Assembly (NCBI GenBank): GCA_035517695.1
Contig: DATIYI010000193.1
Coordinates: 1-64,000, forward strand
Direction of reading: 5' to 3'
Length of the DNA stretch: 64,000 nucleotides
Source: DATFVJ01 sp035517695
GTDB taxonomy: Bacteria; Actinomycetota; Actinomycetes; Streptosporangiales; Streptosporangiaceae
Both the position numbers and the translations under genes were made by a program. The notes beneath the pieces were generated by a model. It was not told where the DNA came from and did not search any database. It worked only from the letters and a program-made list of their open reading frames with translations. Below are positions 24,925 to 34,566 of this stretch, piece by piece (position 1 is the first letter of the stretch; every line of letters begins with the position of its first letter).

Positions 24925-25698
24925 CTATGAGCCGCGCGGCTTTGCGGGACCGGGCGCGCCGCGCAGCCGCTCGCGAGACGTGATCGCGTGTTTCGGCCGG
25001 TCGGTGACGAGCACGTCGACCCACGGGTCGGCCAGCCAGCGGGTGATCATCGTATCGTTGTTGACCGTCCAGATCATCGTCTTGATGCCTTGGCGGCGGC
25101 ACCTGCGGAGCACGCCGGCCAGCGCGAGTCCCTGGTGCATGGCGACCCAGTCCGCGCCGCACGCACGAATGCGGCTCAGTGGGAACACCTCGCGGCGGCG
25201 GGCCAACGGCCGGAGCAGTCGCGGTACGGCGCCGAGGTCACGGCCGAGGGAAAGGCCCACAGGCACGTCTGGGAACCGGCCCTTGATCGCCGCCACCGAG
25301 GCGTCCTCCAGCGTCGTCGTCACGAACCTGCCGGGCCCGAGAATGTCGAGCGCCTGCTCGATGACTGCTTCCTCCCCACCCGTCTCCTTGAGGTCCAGGT
25401 GACCGATCGCATGGCCCGCGATGAGCCGCATGAGATCCGCGACGCGAGGTACCTCGTATCCGGCGAGTTCACATAGCCCGGAGTAGCTGATGTGGGCGAG
25501 TGCGTTGTGGCCGCTCGCGTTGTCGTGGCCCACGTGATTGTCGTGATAGACGGCCAGTTCGCCATCCGCTGTTCGCCTGATGTCGAACTCTACGTAGTCA
25601 GCGCCTGCCTCCAACGCCCCTACATAGGCCTGGTATGTGCCAGCGGGCGCCTCCTCACCACCCCCGCGATGCGCGGAGATGGCAGCCATCCTGGTCAC
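24925..25698 (-). CDS. glycerophosphodiester phosphodiesterase
   Basis: A 257-residue TIM-barrel enzyme that hydrolyses glycerophosphodiesters to glycerol 3-phosphate and an alcohol. Catalytic motifs AHRGGGEEAPAGT (HRG), YVEFDIRRTADGELAVYHDN (E-x-D and H-D) and HLDLKE are present. The end TVNNDTMITRWLADPWVDVLVTDRP is typical. No signal peptide, so probably cytosolic. Its GTG overlaps the stop of the upstream DUF2993 gene (GTGA). Confidence 0.9.
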   Translation of the reverse strand: MTRMAAISAHRGGGEEAPAGTYQAYVGALEAGADYVEFDIRRTADGELAVYHDNHVGHDNASGHNALAHISYSGLCELAGYEVPRVADLMRLIAGHAIGHLDLKETGGEEAVIEQALDILGPGRFVTTTLEDASVAAIKGRFPDVPVGLSLGRDLGAVPRLLRPLARRREVFPLSRIRACGADWVAMHQGLALAGVLRRCRRQGIKTMIWTVNNDTMITRWLADPWVDVLVTDRPKHAITSRERLRGAPGPAKPRGS

Positions 25699-26468
25699 TG
25701 GCTGAAGCTAACATTCTCGCCGGTGACATGGACGAGAACGCCTTGGGCCGAAACTTTCACGCTCTGCACCGTCATGTTCAGTGGCAGCGTCGGCACAGTC
25801 ACGGTGAAGTCGGCCAGGGAGCCGAGCAGCGAGGTCGGAAGCCCGTCCGCGGAGATCACCTGGACGTGGATTTTGTTGTCACCGACCTGGGTTACCCGCG
25901 CGGTCGCCGACCCGCTGATGATGGCTAGGTCCACGTTGAAGGTGACTTCGTCGCCGTGCACAGCCGTCACGGTCACATTAGGCCCACCTGACGCGCCCAG
26001 CAGGTCGCCGAAGGTGATGAGCGCGGTGCCCGATACGTGATCAACGGTCCCCCCGCTGAAGCTTGAATTGAGGTGGACCCCTTGCAGGTTCGCGTCGATG
26101 TTCTTGATATCGACCGGGCCCTCACTTACACCGGCCGAGCTGATTGTGACGTTGTGAAGGTCATGGCCGATGACTTGTGTCAAGAAGGGAAAGCCCTGGA
26201 TGGATACGTTCGGCTTGCTGCTGAAGCCCTGGCTCTGGATTTGGGTTGCCATCTTGTTCTCCGCATATGCAGCAGCGGCCCGGTCAGCGATGACGAGCAG
26301 GGCGAGCAGCATCACGAGTGCGATGATGACGTAAAGCCACCGGCGGGTTTTCTTCCGCCGGCGGCGCGGAGCCTGCTGCAGCGGCAGGGGCGCGGTCGGG
26401 TAATCGCTCACGGCTGTTCCCCCGGATGCGTCGGCAGAGCGGGCGCTGACAGTGTGATCAGCACCCAT
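25695..26468 (-). CDS. DUF2993 (LmeA-like) phospholipid-binding protein
   Basis: A 257-residue protein with a cytoplasmic Arg/Lys-rich segment, one membrane anchor (residues about 44-66, LYVIIALVMLLALLVIADRAA) and an extracytoplasmic DUF2993 domain. MATQIQSQGFSSKPNVSIQGFPFLTQVI is the family hallmark. The mycobacterial relative LmeA binds phospholipids and affects lipomannan maturation. Here the gene is translationally coupled to a GDPD, which supports a lipid role. Confidence 0.85.
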   Translation of the reverse strand: MGADHTVSARSADASGGTAVSDYPTAPLPLQQAPRRRRKKTRRWLYVIIALVMLLALLVIADRAAAAYAENKMATQIQSQGFSSKPNVSIQGFPFLTQVIGHDLHNVTISSAGVSEGPVDIKNIDANLQGVHLNSSFSGGTVDHVSGTALITFGDLLGASGGPNVTVTAVHGDEVTFNVDLAIISGSATARVTQVGDNKIHVQVISADGLPTSLLGSLADFTVTVPTLPLNMTVQSVKVSAQGVLVHVTGENVSFSQ

Positions 26469-26842
26469 AGCGCCCCTGGTCTGTTGCTGTTGCGGTCCGC
26501 AGGGCTACGGGCAGCAACGCGTGTGGCGGCGGAGAGGCCTGCGACTGCGGCAGCGGCGCCAACCCCGCCGGTCCACGTCATGAGGAGATGCTACGATACA
26601 CCGCCCACGGCTGATACCTCATGCCCAATCCCCAGAAAGCACGCGGCGAGAAAGACCAGTACCTCAGGTTTAACTGAGCACGCACTGCTCGATGGCGCGT
26701 CACGTCGACATGACTCGGGCCGCATCGCAGGCTCGCGCTGGTTTTCGTCGCAGCCGCCGGTGGATTCCTGAGCGTGGTGCAGAACATCCACGGTGCCGCA
26801 CTGTTCGGCGGCCTCGTCCTCGCCGCCATATCTGCGGCACGG
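26469..26842. other. intergenic region with possible membrane-gene remnants
   Basis: No complete gene. A + strand open stretch (about 26713-26878, stop TAG) without a good start encodes a hydrophobic segment, LVFVAAAGGFLSVVQNIHG, then ALFGGLVLAAISAARS. A minus stretch around 26600-26690 encodes LVFLAACFLGIGHEV. Either may be scraps of a lost membrane gene or chance. Confidence 0.3.
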
Positions 26843-29704
26843 TCACGGCAGGTCGCCGACGGCCACGGCTTCGAGTAGCTGTGCGTTCGAGTCCGTAACG
26901 AGCAGTGTCCTGCCGTTGGGTTCCACCGCGAACTGACGAGGCACATCACCGGTCTGTACCAGACCGAGCAGGGCCGGCCTACCGTCCACAGCGGCGGCGG
27001 TGTTGATCACCATGAGACTCGACGTTGCACCCTTCACCGCAAGAATGTTGGAGTTGGCGACGACGATCCGATTCCCGTGGTCGATGAAGGTCAGCCCGAT
27101 TGGTTCTTCACCCACCCGGACCCTTGAGATCAGCGCCTGTTGCGGATCAGAGGTGAGTCTTGAGGCGGAGAAGCCGAGCACCTCGTTGCTTTCCCTCGCG
27201 GTCACCCAGACCATAGTGGAATCCGTAGAGTTGATCACGCGGACGGGGTCGCACCCCGCGTTCACTGTGCCAGCGATCGATCTGCCGGGTTCCTTCTCCG
27301 CCTCGCCAAGGTTGAGAACGGTCAGCGTGCCCTCCGGATTGCTGGTGCTGCGCATCTCGCTCGTCACGTATAGCCAATGGCCGTCGCTCGATACCCGCTC
27401 GCCCACAGGTTTGACGCCGAGGCGGACGTTCCCGACAAAATTGGCTGCCCCAAAACCGCGGGTAAGGGCTCTGTGCAGGTCGAATACGGCAAGGTGATTG
27501 CTGTTCATGAGAGTCACGAACGCAAACCGGTCATCGGGTGAGACCGCGACCTGGACGGCTCCTCGGCCACCGGGGCTAAACAGTTTCCCGACTACGGCAT
27601 TTGGGTTCCCCTGTTCCGCCCCGGCCACGTTGACGACGAACGCTCCACTGCCTGACGCGACGACCAGGTAACGTGCGTCGTGGGTGAGCGACTCGCCGTT
27701 AGCGTTCGGCACAGAAAAGGTCCGCACTAGTGAGGGCGCAAAAGAGCCGCCGTTCCTGAGCACGGCGACCGACTGGCCGAGTGTGACGAATGTCCATTGA
27801 CCGTTCGGCGTGACGGCGACAGCGTAAGGTTCGCCAGGCAGCGCGACGTTGGCGCGGTGAACCTTGGCAAGCGGCTGAGCCCCGGCCGTCGCCGTGCTGC
27901 AGCCGGGCGCCGTGAGTGCCGCTTGCTGAGTGCCGTTGCTAGCGGCGTGGATCGCGAGTGCCGCTCCCGCGAGGCCAACGACGGCGGCGCAGGCGACAAC
28001 CAGCACGGCGCGCGACCGCGTCCATGGCCTGCGCCGACTCGGTGGTTCGCCGTGGCTTGCCGGAAACAGCGTCTGCGGCGGACCCGGAGGCATTCTGTCG
28101 AACGGAGGTCCCGCCCCGATCAGCGGCCGATCCCGCCGGCTCCCCGGCTCGGTCGCGTGGCCACTGTCGGGTCCGGCGTCGGCCGGGCTCGGCTTCCCGT
28201 AGGGTCCGGCGTCGGCTCGGTTCGGCTTCCCGTAGGGTCCGGCGTCGGCTCGGTTCGGCTTCCCGTAGGGTCCGGCGTCGGCTCGGTTCGGCTTCCCGTA
28301 GGGTCCGGCGTCGGCTTGGCTCGGCTTCCCGTAGGGTCCGGCGTCGGCTCGGCTCGGCTCGGCCGCGGCGAACCCGCTATGTCCTTCTGCGGCACCCGTG
28401 CCAGCTGCGCCACCCATGCCACTTGCAGCCCACGTGCCAGCTGCGGCGCTCATGTCACTTGCGGTGCCCGCGCCAGCTCCGCGAGCGGTGTCAGCTCCGG
28501 CGCCCATGTCACCTGTGGCACCGGAGCCAGCAGCGCTGGCTCCCTGGCCAGTAGCGGCCTCGGTGCCTGCGTGGGCGGCGGGAGCGCTGGCCTTGCCCGG
28601 GGTGTTAGGCACGTGCACGCCTGAGCCCGCAGGCGGTGCCGGCTGCTGTGCAGGCTGCGCGCGGGACTCGTCACCGGCGGGGCCAGCGGCCCCGGTGCTC
28701 GCGGCGACCTCCGTGCCCGGGTGCGCGGCCGGATCCCGCCCCGATCTTCCCGCGCCCGCACGCGGCGTGGCGCCTCCCGTGGTACGCGGCGCCGCAGGCG
28801 AGGGCCGCACGTTCGGGACCGCGGCATCCCCCGTGCCGACGCCGCAGGCTTCGCTTAGGGCGATTGCGAAATCCATGCACAGGGCGTACCTGTCGGCTGG
28901 CGCCTTGGCCAGCGCCTTGGCCATGACCTGGTCGACCGCCGCTGGCAGGTCGGGACGACGGCCGGTGAGCGCTGGCGGCGGCTCGGACAATTGCGCCCAC
29001 AGCACTGCCATCCGCTGGTCACGCTCGAACGGCGGAGTGCCGCACAGCATCTCGAACGCGGCGCAGGCGAGCGCGTAGAGGTCCGCGCGTCCGTCGACCG
29101 GCCTGCCCTCGATCTGCTCGGGCGCCACATAATCGAGCGTCCCGAGGAACTGGCCCGCCGATGTAAGGTCCGCCGCCGCGAGAGCCTGCTTGCTGAGCCC
29201 GAAGTCGGAAAGGTAAACGTGGGCCCGCCGGCCGCCTCCCGTGGCGTCAAGCAGCATGTTGGCGGGCTTCACGTCTCTGTGCACCAGGCCGCGCGCGTGC
29301 GCCGCGTCAAGCGCAGAGGCCATCTGCGTGATGACATTCGCGACGTACGCCGCGGGCAACTGGCTCTCCCGGTCGAGCAGTGTCCGCAGGTCCCGCCCCT
29401 TGACGTAACGCATCGCGATGAACAGAACACCCCTGGCCTCACCGGCCTCGAAGATCGGGATGATGTTGGGGTGGTCGACGGCCGCCGCCGCCCGCGATTC
29501 CCGCATGAAGCGCTGGCGGAATGCCCGGTCCCTGGAGAGTTCGGGCGCCAGGATTTTCAGTGCTACCGGCCGGTCGAGGCGGGTGTCATGGGCGCGGTAG
29601 ACAACGGCCATTCCGCCGCGGCCGATCTCCTCCTCGAGCCGGTAGCCCGCAACCAGCGCACCGGGTGCAAAGTCGCCAGCATCGCGAGGGATCTGGTCAC
29701 TCAC
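26843..29704 (-). CDS. PknB-type Ser/Thr protein kinase with C-terminal beta-propeller
   Basis: A 953-residue receptor-like kinase. Residues about 20-285 are the kinase: GRGGMAVVYRA loop, catalytic Lys in VALKIL, VHRDVKPANMLL, SDFGLS and APEQIEG. A Pro/Ala/Gly-rich linker (290-560) includes five copies of an 11-residue repeat (ADAGPYGKP core). A membrane helix (about 563-587) leads to an extracellular domain with YVTN-like repeats (VAVTPNGQWTFVTLG, VAVSPDDRFAFVTL, NRIVVANSNILAV), probably a beta-propeller ligand sensor. It is divergent from the FHA-ABC transporter, a likely substrate by analogy with mycobacterial PknF/Rv1747. Confidence 0.9.
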   Translation of the reverse strand: MSDQIPRDAGDFAPGALVAGYRLEEEIGRGGMAVVYRAHDTRLDRPVALKILAPELSRDRAFRQRFMRESRAAAAVDHPNIIPIFEAGEARGVLFIAMRYVKGRDLRTLLDRESQLPAAYVANVITQMASALDAAHARGLVHRDVKPANMLLDATGGGRRAHVYLSDFGLSKQALAAADLTSAGQFLGTLDYVAPEQIEGRPVDGRADLYALACAAFEMLCGTPPFERDQRMAVLWAQLSEPPPALTGRRPDLPAAVDQVMAKALAKAPADRYALCMDFAIALSEACGVGTGDAAVPNVRPSPAAPRTTGGATPRAGAGRSGRDPAAHPGTEVAASTGAAGPAGDESRAQPAQQPAPPAGSGVHVPNTPGKASAPAAHAGTEAATGQGASAAGSGATGDMGAGADTARGAGAGTASDMSAAAGTWAASGMGGAAGTGAAEGHSGFAAAEPSRADAGPYGKPSQADAGPYGKPNRADAGPYGKPNRADAGPYGKPNRADAGPYGKPSPADAGPDSGHATEPGSRRDRPLIGAGPPFDRMPPGPPQTLFPASHGEPPSRRRPWTRSRAVLVVACAAVVGLAGAALAIHAASNGTQQAALTAPGCSTATAGAQPLAKVHRANVALPGEPYAVAVTPNGQWTFVTLGQSVAVLRNGGSFAPSLVRTFSVPNANGESLTHDARYLVVASGSGAFVVNVAGAEQGNPNAVVGKLFSPGGRGAVQVAVSPDDRFAFVTLMNSNHLAVFDLHRALTRGFGAANFVGNVRLGVKPVGERVSSDGHWLYVTSEMRSTSNPEGTLTVLNLGEAEKEPGRSIAGTVNAGCDPVRVINSTDSTMVWVTARESNEVLGFSASRLTSDPQQALISRVRVGEEPIGLTFIDHGNRIVVANSNILAVKGATSSLMVINTAAAVDGRPALLGLVQTGDVPRQFAVEPNGRTLLVTDSNAQLLEAVAVGDLP
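28166..28363. repeat. 33-bp tandem repeat inside the kinase gene
   Basis: About five to six copies of a 33-bp unit beginning GTAGGGTCCGGCGTCGGC encode the 11-residue cytoplasmic linker repeat. Near identity of the copies points to recent expansion. Confidence 0.9.
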
Positions 29705-29909
29705 CCTGCCTCCAGCGCTCGCCCGGCCCGCTCATGTGCACGCTGGCTCCCCGCCGCAGCGCCGACCAGCACCGGAATCTCGCGACACATACTCGCAGAG
29801 CAGCCGGATCGGTCCAAGTATCCCAATGCGGGCTATGGCTCTCAGCACCGCCATAGACTGCAAGGCCCAAGATATTCTAGTTTACACCGTATCGCTCTAC
29901 ACTTGGCGG

Positions 29910-32261
29910 ATGATGACCGAGCGCTCCATGTCGTCGCAGGCAACTCCGGTACTCGTCATAAGGACGCACGGGTCGGAACAAACGTTGCATGCGGGGCGGT
30001 CGTATACCGTCGGCCGCGACCCGGAATGCGACATTGTGGTCGCCGACTCACGTGTCTCGTGGCGGCACGCGCTCGTGCGCCTGGACAACGGCGCCTGGAT
30101 CCTTGAGGACACCGGCAGCACCAACGGGACGTTCCTCGGCAACCAGCGCGTGAATCGTTGCGAGATCAACTCAGATTGCGTGCTCAGGCTTGGTCACCCA
30201 GACGACGGGCCTGTTGTGCTTTGCTCGGTCAGCCGCCCGGACCTGGTCGGCGGCGCCATGGCCCAGCCCGTTGGACTGAGTGTGGACCGCCGGCCGACGA
30301 CGGTGCATCGGGCCCCGGTCCGGGTGCTGCGTATCGGGCGTTCGCCCGACAACGACATAGTGCTCTCCGACCTCGGTGTCTCGCGCCACCACGCTGAGCT
30401 GCGGAATTCAGGCGGCGGCCGATACGAGATCCGGGACCTGGTTAGCCACAATGGCACCTTCGTCAATGGCGAGCGAATTTCGAGCGCGACGGTAACCGAG
30501 CACGACATTATTGGCATCGGGCGTGCGACGTTCCGTCTGGTAGGTGACGAACTACGCCAATTCACCGATGAGGGCGACGTCTCGCTGGTCGCGAACGACC
30601 TGACGGTGCGCGTCGGGGGTGGCAAGGTGCTGCTCGATCACGTCAGCTTCCCGATCGGGGAGCGCAGCCTGGTCGCGATCATCGGCCCGAGCGGCGCGGG
30701 CAAGACGACCCTGCTGGGCGCGCTGACCGGAATGCGACCCGCAGACGAGGGCACGGTCCTCTACGACAATCGCGATCTCTACAAGAACTATGCGGAACTG
30801 CGTCACAGGATTGGCCTGGTGCCGCAGGAGAACATCCTGCACACTCAACTGTCCGCGCGCCGCGCTCTTCGTTATGCGGCTGAGCTCCGCTTCCCTGCTG
30901 ACACGTCGAAAAGGGAGCGGAATGACCGGGTGGATGAAGTCATCGGTGAACTCGGCCTCAAGGCCCATGCGCAGACCCGCGCCGCCTCTTTGTCCGGTGG
31001 CCAGCAGAAGCGCGTCAACGTCGCCCTTGAGCTGCTGACCAAGCCCTCGCTGCTCTTCCTTGACGAACCCACCTCCGGCTTGGACCCTGGCCTGGACAAG
31101 TCCGTAATGGAAATGATGAGCGGGCTGGCCAAGGACGGCCGCACGGTCGTCGTTGTGACACACAGTGTCGCCAACCTGGACGTGTGCGACCGTCTGCTTG
31201 TCATGGTGCCGGGCGGCCGTGTCGCCTTCTTCGGGCCACCCGCGGACGGGCTCAGGCACTTCTGCAAACCAGGCTGGGCCGACGTATTCCAGGCATTCGA
31301 TCAGGAACCCGACAGGGACTGGGCCGCGGAGTTCAAGCAGTCGCCGCTGTACGCCCAGTACGTCACGTCGGGCCTGGCCCCGCGCGCGCCTGCGGCAAGC
31401 CACAGGCAGACTCCACCCCCGCCCAAGTCGCGCAATCGTCTCGCGCAGTTGAGCACCCTCGTCAGGCGATACGTGGCTGTCATCGCCTCCGACCCTGTCT
31501 ACCTGGCCTTCCTTGCTGGGGTCCCGATCGTCCTCGGCGGGGTGATCCGGGTGATCCCGGCCAAGCAAGGCCTGGGCGGGCGCCCTGGCACGAATGATGC
31601 CGCCGAGCAACTACTACAGGTCCTCGTCCTGTGTGCCTGCTTCGCCGGAGCGTTTAACGCCGTCAGGGAACTGGTCAAGGAACGCGCCATCTACACCAGG
31701 GAGCGCGCCGCCGGGTTGTCCGCCGGCGCCTACCTGTCCTCCAAGGTCGTGGTACTGGGGGTCATCAGCGCGATCCAGGCTGCGCTGCTCCTGCTCATCG
31801 GGCTTTACGGCCGCCCGCTCCCGACCCACGGTGTTGTTCTTAAGGCCCTGCCACTGGCAGAACTGATCCTGGCAATATGCGTGCTGGCTGTCGTCTCGAT
31901 GGCACTTGGGTTGCTGATCTCCGCATCGGTCAACACGTCGGAGAAGGCAATGCCGCTGCTACTTGTGGCTGTGGTGGTGGAGATCATCTTCACCGGAACC
32001 GTTTTCGCGCTCAACGGGAAGGCAGGGCTCGAGCAGGTCGCGTGGCTTTCGCCCTCCCGCTGGGGCTTCGCCGCCCCCGCGTCCACGGCCGACCTCACGC
32101 GGATCATGCCGCCCGTCCCGGGGACAAAGCCGGATCCGCTGTGGCTGCACAGCGCGCACACCTGGCTGAAGGACATGGCGGCTCTTGTCGCGCTCGGTAT
32201 CGTGTTCATCCTGCTCACCTGGTGGCGGCTGGTGCGGCTCAGCCCCGGCCGCAGGCGGTGA
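29910..32261 (+). CDS. FHA-FHA-ABC transporter fusion (Rv1747-like)
   Basis: About 783 residues. Two FHA phosphothreonine-binding domains (about 25-95 with VGRDPECDIVV…STNGTFLGNQRV, and 135-205 with IGRSPDNDIVLSDLGVSRHHAEL…HNGTFVNGERI). An ABC ATPase follows (about 230-450; Walker A GPSGAGKTTL, signature LSGGQQKRVNVALEL, Walker B LLFLDEPTSGLDPG). A C-terminal ABC-2 permease has about six helices (540-780). Mycobacterial Rv1747 exports cell-envelope lipids and is phosphorylated by the neighbouring kinase. ATG 29910 or 29913 is chosen; ATG 29928 is also possible. Confidence 0.9.
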   Translation: MMTERSMSSQATPVLVIRTHGSEQTLHAGRSYTVGRDPECDIVVADSRVSWRHALVRLDNGAWILEDTGSTNGTFLGNQRVNRCEINSDCVLRLGHPDDGPVVLCSVSRPDLVGGAMAQPVGLSVDRRPTTVHRAPVRVLRIGRSPDNDIVLSDLGVSRHHAELRNSGGGRYEIRDLVSHNGTFVNGERISSATVTEHDIIGIGRATFRLVGDELRQFTDEGDVSLVANDLTVRVGGGKVLLDHVSFPIGERSLVAIIGPSGAGKTTLLGALTGMRPADEGTVLYDNRDLYKNYAELRHRIGLVPQENILHTQLSARRALRYAAELRFPADTSKRERNDRVDEVIGELGLKAHAQTRAASLSGGQQKRVNVALELLTKPSLLFLDEPTSGLDPGLDKSVMEMMSGLAKDGRTVVVVTHSVANLDVCDRLLVMVPGGRVAFFGPPADGLRHFCKPGWADVFQAFDQEPDRDWAAEFKQSPLYAQYVTSGLAPRAPAASHRQTPPPPKSRNRLAQLSTLVRRYVAVIASDPVYLAFLAGVPIVLGGVIRVIPAKQGLGGRPGTNDAAEQLLQVLVLCACFAGAFNAVRELVKERAIYTRERAAGLSAGAYLSSKVVVLGVISAIQAALLLLIGLYGRPLPTHGVVLKALPLAELILAICVLAVVSMALGLLISASVNTSEKAMPLLLVAVVVEIIFTGTVFALNGKAGLEQVAWLSPSRWGFAAPASTADLTRIMPPVPGTKPDPLWLHSAHTWLKDMAALVALGIVFILLTWWRLVRLSPGRRR

Positions 32262-32281
32262 AGGCGCCGGCTCTGGTCGGC

Positions 32282-32776
32282 TCAGGTCACCTCGCGCAGC
32301 CTGCCGGTTGCCACGTCCAAGATGAACCCGCGCACCGCATCGGTATGCGGTACGAACGGGCTCGCCTTGATCCGTGCGATCGATTGCCGGATGTCGGTCT
32401 CAAGATCGTCGAATGCCTCAACGGCCCATTCGGGCTTGATACCGGTCTCGGCAAGGACTGACGCCTTGAAGGCGTCGTCGGTGAAGGTGAGCATGCCGCA
32501 GTCGGTGTGGTGGATGAGAATGATCTCCTGGGTCCCGAGCAGGCGCTGGCTGATCGCCAGCGAGCGGATCACGTCTGCCGTGACGGCCCCGCCCGCGTTG
32601 CGGATGACGTGTGCGTCGCCCTCGGCGAGGCCGAGCGCCGGGTAGACGTTCAGGCGGGCGTCCATGCACGCCACGACGGCGACATACTTGGCTGGCGGCA
32701 TGGGCAACGGGCCGTGGAACCCGGCGGCGTAGCGCTCATTGTTAGCGAGCAGGTCGTCAGTTGCGGACATATTCAT
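32282..32776 (-). CDS. beta-carbonic anhydrase
   Basis: Zinc enzyme interconverting CO2 and bicarbonate, 164 residues. Zinc ligands and the Asp-Arg dyad are seen in VVACMDARLNVYPALG and IHHTDCGMLTF; HVIRNAGGAV is the conserved middle motif. The short length fits the beta-CA subclass of M. tuberculosis Rv1284. Convergent with the FHA-ABC gene (20 bp apart). No link to neighbouring genes is evident. Confidence 0.9.
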   Translation of the reverse strand: MNMSATDDLLANNERYAAGFHGPLPMPPAKYVAVVACMDARLNVYPALGLAEGDAHVIRNAGGAVTADVIRSLAISQRLLGTQEIILIHHTDCGMLTFTDDAFKASVLAETGIKPEWAVEAFDDLETDIRQSIARIKASPFVPHTDAVRGFILDVATGRLREVT

Positions 32777-33116
32777 TCCCTTCAGACCGGATTAGCCGAA
32801 ATATCAGCTAACGTCGCTGCCGACCCTCACGTCAACCCGTGCACGGCAGCACCTCGGGCCTCCGCACCTCGGGCCTCAGCACCTCGGGCCTCAGCACCTC
32901 GGGCCTCAGCACCTCGGGCCTCCGCACCTCCAGCCTCCGCACCTCCAGCCTCCGCACCTCAAGTTTCAGCGCCAAGGACGGCGCCCCCGGCCAGGCGCCG
33001 GTTTAGCCCGGGCGAGGGGGCGCGCCTGCCTGGTGGCGCCTGCCCCGGACGGCGCCTGGCCGGGAGCACGGCCGGGGCGAGCCGGGGCCCGGCGAGCGTC
33101 GCGATGGGCGCGGCTT
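32777..33116. repeat. intergenic 15-bp tandem repeat array
   Basis: About seven copies of a 15-bp unit (GCACCTCGGGCCTCA and variants with CCAGCCTCC) occupy about 32849-32963 between the carbonic anhydrase start and the 3' end of the fusion hydrolase gene. The remainder is GC-rich and without a gene. Confidence 0.8.
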
Positions 33117-34460
33117 TCATGCCGAGCCGGACGACCCCGGTTTCGCGAGGTATTCGGTGAACCAGTCGGTGGCCAGGTCCGCCACCGTCGCCAGGGCGCC
33201 GCGCTCCTCGAACAGATGGGTAGCGCCTGGGACGACGTCGATCCTGCTGTCGGATGTGAGTTGCTGTTGTGCCTTGCGGTTGAGGTCAAGCACAAGCTCG
33301 TCCTTGCCGCCCACGATCAGCAGCGTGGGCGCGCGCACGGCGGCAAGCCGCCCACCGGCCAGGTCGGGCCGTCCGCCACGGGAGACGATGGCCGCCACAT
33401 CCGCGCCAGGCTCGGCCGCAGCCCATAGGGCTGCGGCCGCCCCGGTGCTGGCGCCGAAGTAACCGAGCCGGACGCCCAGGGCCTCGGGCTGCCCGCGTAG
33501 CCATCCGGTGACGGCTGTGAGCCTGGTGGCGAGTAGCGGGATGTCGAATACGTGCGCCCTGTCGAGTTCCTCGGCCGGGGTGAGCAGATCGAACAGCAGG
33601 GTGCCAAACCCTGCGGCGCCGAGCGCCGAGGCAACGGCATGGTTACGAGGGCTGAACCGGCTGCTGCCGCTGCCATGCACGAAGACGACGAGGCCGGCCG
33701 GATTTGACGGGATGGTCAGCCGACCGGCCAGGTCGATGGATCCAGCCGCCAGCCTGACGTCCTCGTCTCGGTCAGTCGGTCCTACCGCCGCGGCGCCCTG
33801 CTGCGGTGCGGAAACCGTGATCGGCCAGGCGGCCGCGCGTCTTAGCAGGTCGACCACCTGCTCGTCGGACGTCTGGGTGAAGTCTTCGTACCACTGGCCG
33901 ATCGCGAAGAACACCGAAGGAGTCTCCAAGCAGATCACTTCGTCGGCTTCACGGCGCAAGCTCTTGACGGCTTGCGCGGCGCCGACCGGCGCCGCGACCA
34001 CTACCCTGCGTGCGTGGTGGGCACGCGCGACGCGGCACGCGGCGCGGACCGTCGAGCCGGTGGCGATGCCGTCGTCGACGATAATCACGGTCCGGTCCGC
34101 TAGCGGAACGCGCGGGGTCCCGGCGCGCAGCCGCCGCGCCCGCGCCTCAAGTTCGGCGCGTTCCCGCTCCTCGACCGCGGCGATCTCCGCCTCGCTTAGC
34201 TGAGCCGCGCGCACGACCTCGTTGTTGATCACCCGGATGCCGCCCTCGCCGAGGGCACCCATCCCGAGCTCGGGCTGGAACGGCACGCCGAGCTTGCGGA
34301 CGACGAGGACATCGAGCGGCAGGCGCAGGGCCTTCGCCACCTCGAATGCGACTGGCACGCCGCCACGCGGCAGCCCAAGCACGACCGGATTCTGCTCGCG
34401 TAGCGGGCGTAGCTGCCTCGCGAGCCTGCGCCCCGCATCCGCGCGGTTGATGAACGGCAC
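33117..34460 (-). CDS. phosphoribosyltransferase-alpha/beta hydrolase fusion (Rv0571c-like)
   Basis: A 447-residue two-domain protein. Residues about 1-215 are a PRTase with the PRPP motif VIIVDDGIATGSTVRAA. Residues about 240-440 are a dienelactone-hydrolase-like fold with the nucleophile YFGASTGAAAA, an Asp in IVGGKDELV and a His in GATHLFEE. The same fusion, M. tuberculosis Rv0571c, belongs to the DosR regulon; function unknown. GTG 34460 follows GGGAGG and gives a typical PRTase start (VPFINRADAGRRLARQL); frames upstream are low complexity. A DosR-like box lies about 95 bp upstream. Confidence 0.85.
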   Translation of the reverse strand: MPFINRADAGRRLARQLRPLREQNPVVLGLPRGGVPVAFEVAKALRLPLDVLVVRKLGVPFQPELGMGALGEGGIRVINNEVVRAAQLSEAEIAAVEERERAELEARARRLRAGTPRVPLADRTVIIVDDGIATGSTVRAACRVARAHHARRVVVAAPVGAAQAVKSLRREADEVICLETPSVFFAIGQWYEDFTQTSDEQVVDLLRRAAAWPITVSAPQQGAAAVGPTDRDEDVRLAAGSIDLAGRLTIPSNPAGLVVFVHGSGSSRFSPRNHAVASALGAAGFGTLLFDLLTPAEELDRAHVFDIPLLATRLTAVTGWLRGQPEALGVRLGYFGASTGAAAALWAAAEPGADVAAIVSRGGRPDLAGGRLAAVRAPTLLIVGGKDELVLDLNRKAQQQLTSDSRIDVVPGATHLFEERGALATVADLATDWFTEYLAKPGSSGSA

Positions 34461-34552
34461 TTCGCGCCTCCCAATCCGCGGGCCCTCAATGGGGGCTAGG
34501 GCCCTCAATGGGGCCATATGTAACACAATCGCCCCCATTGCCGCAGGTGTTA

Positions 34553-34566
34553 GGGCCGAACGTCCT
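34553..34566. promoter_or_regulatory. DevR/DosR-like box (PRTase-hydrolase gene)
   Basis: GGGCCGAACGTCCT within TTAGGGCCGAACGTCCTAGG, a near palindrome matching the GGGNC-N4-GNCCY pattern repeated through the island. It sits 93 bp before the fusion gene start. Confidence 0.6.

Noticed and set aside
27797..28624. Plus-strand frame with SGVG-type repeats
   Set aside because: It is the complement of the 33-bp repeat region of the kinase linker; the kinase frame is the real one.
32849..32963. Possible CRISPR array
   Set aside because: Units are 15 bp, directly adjacent, without spacers. The same applies to the arrays at 1-135, 42852, 50452 and 61351.
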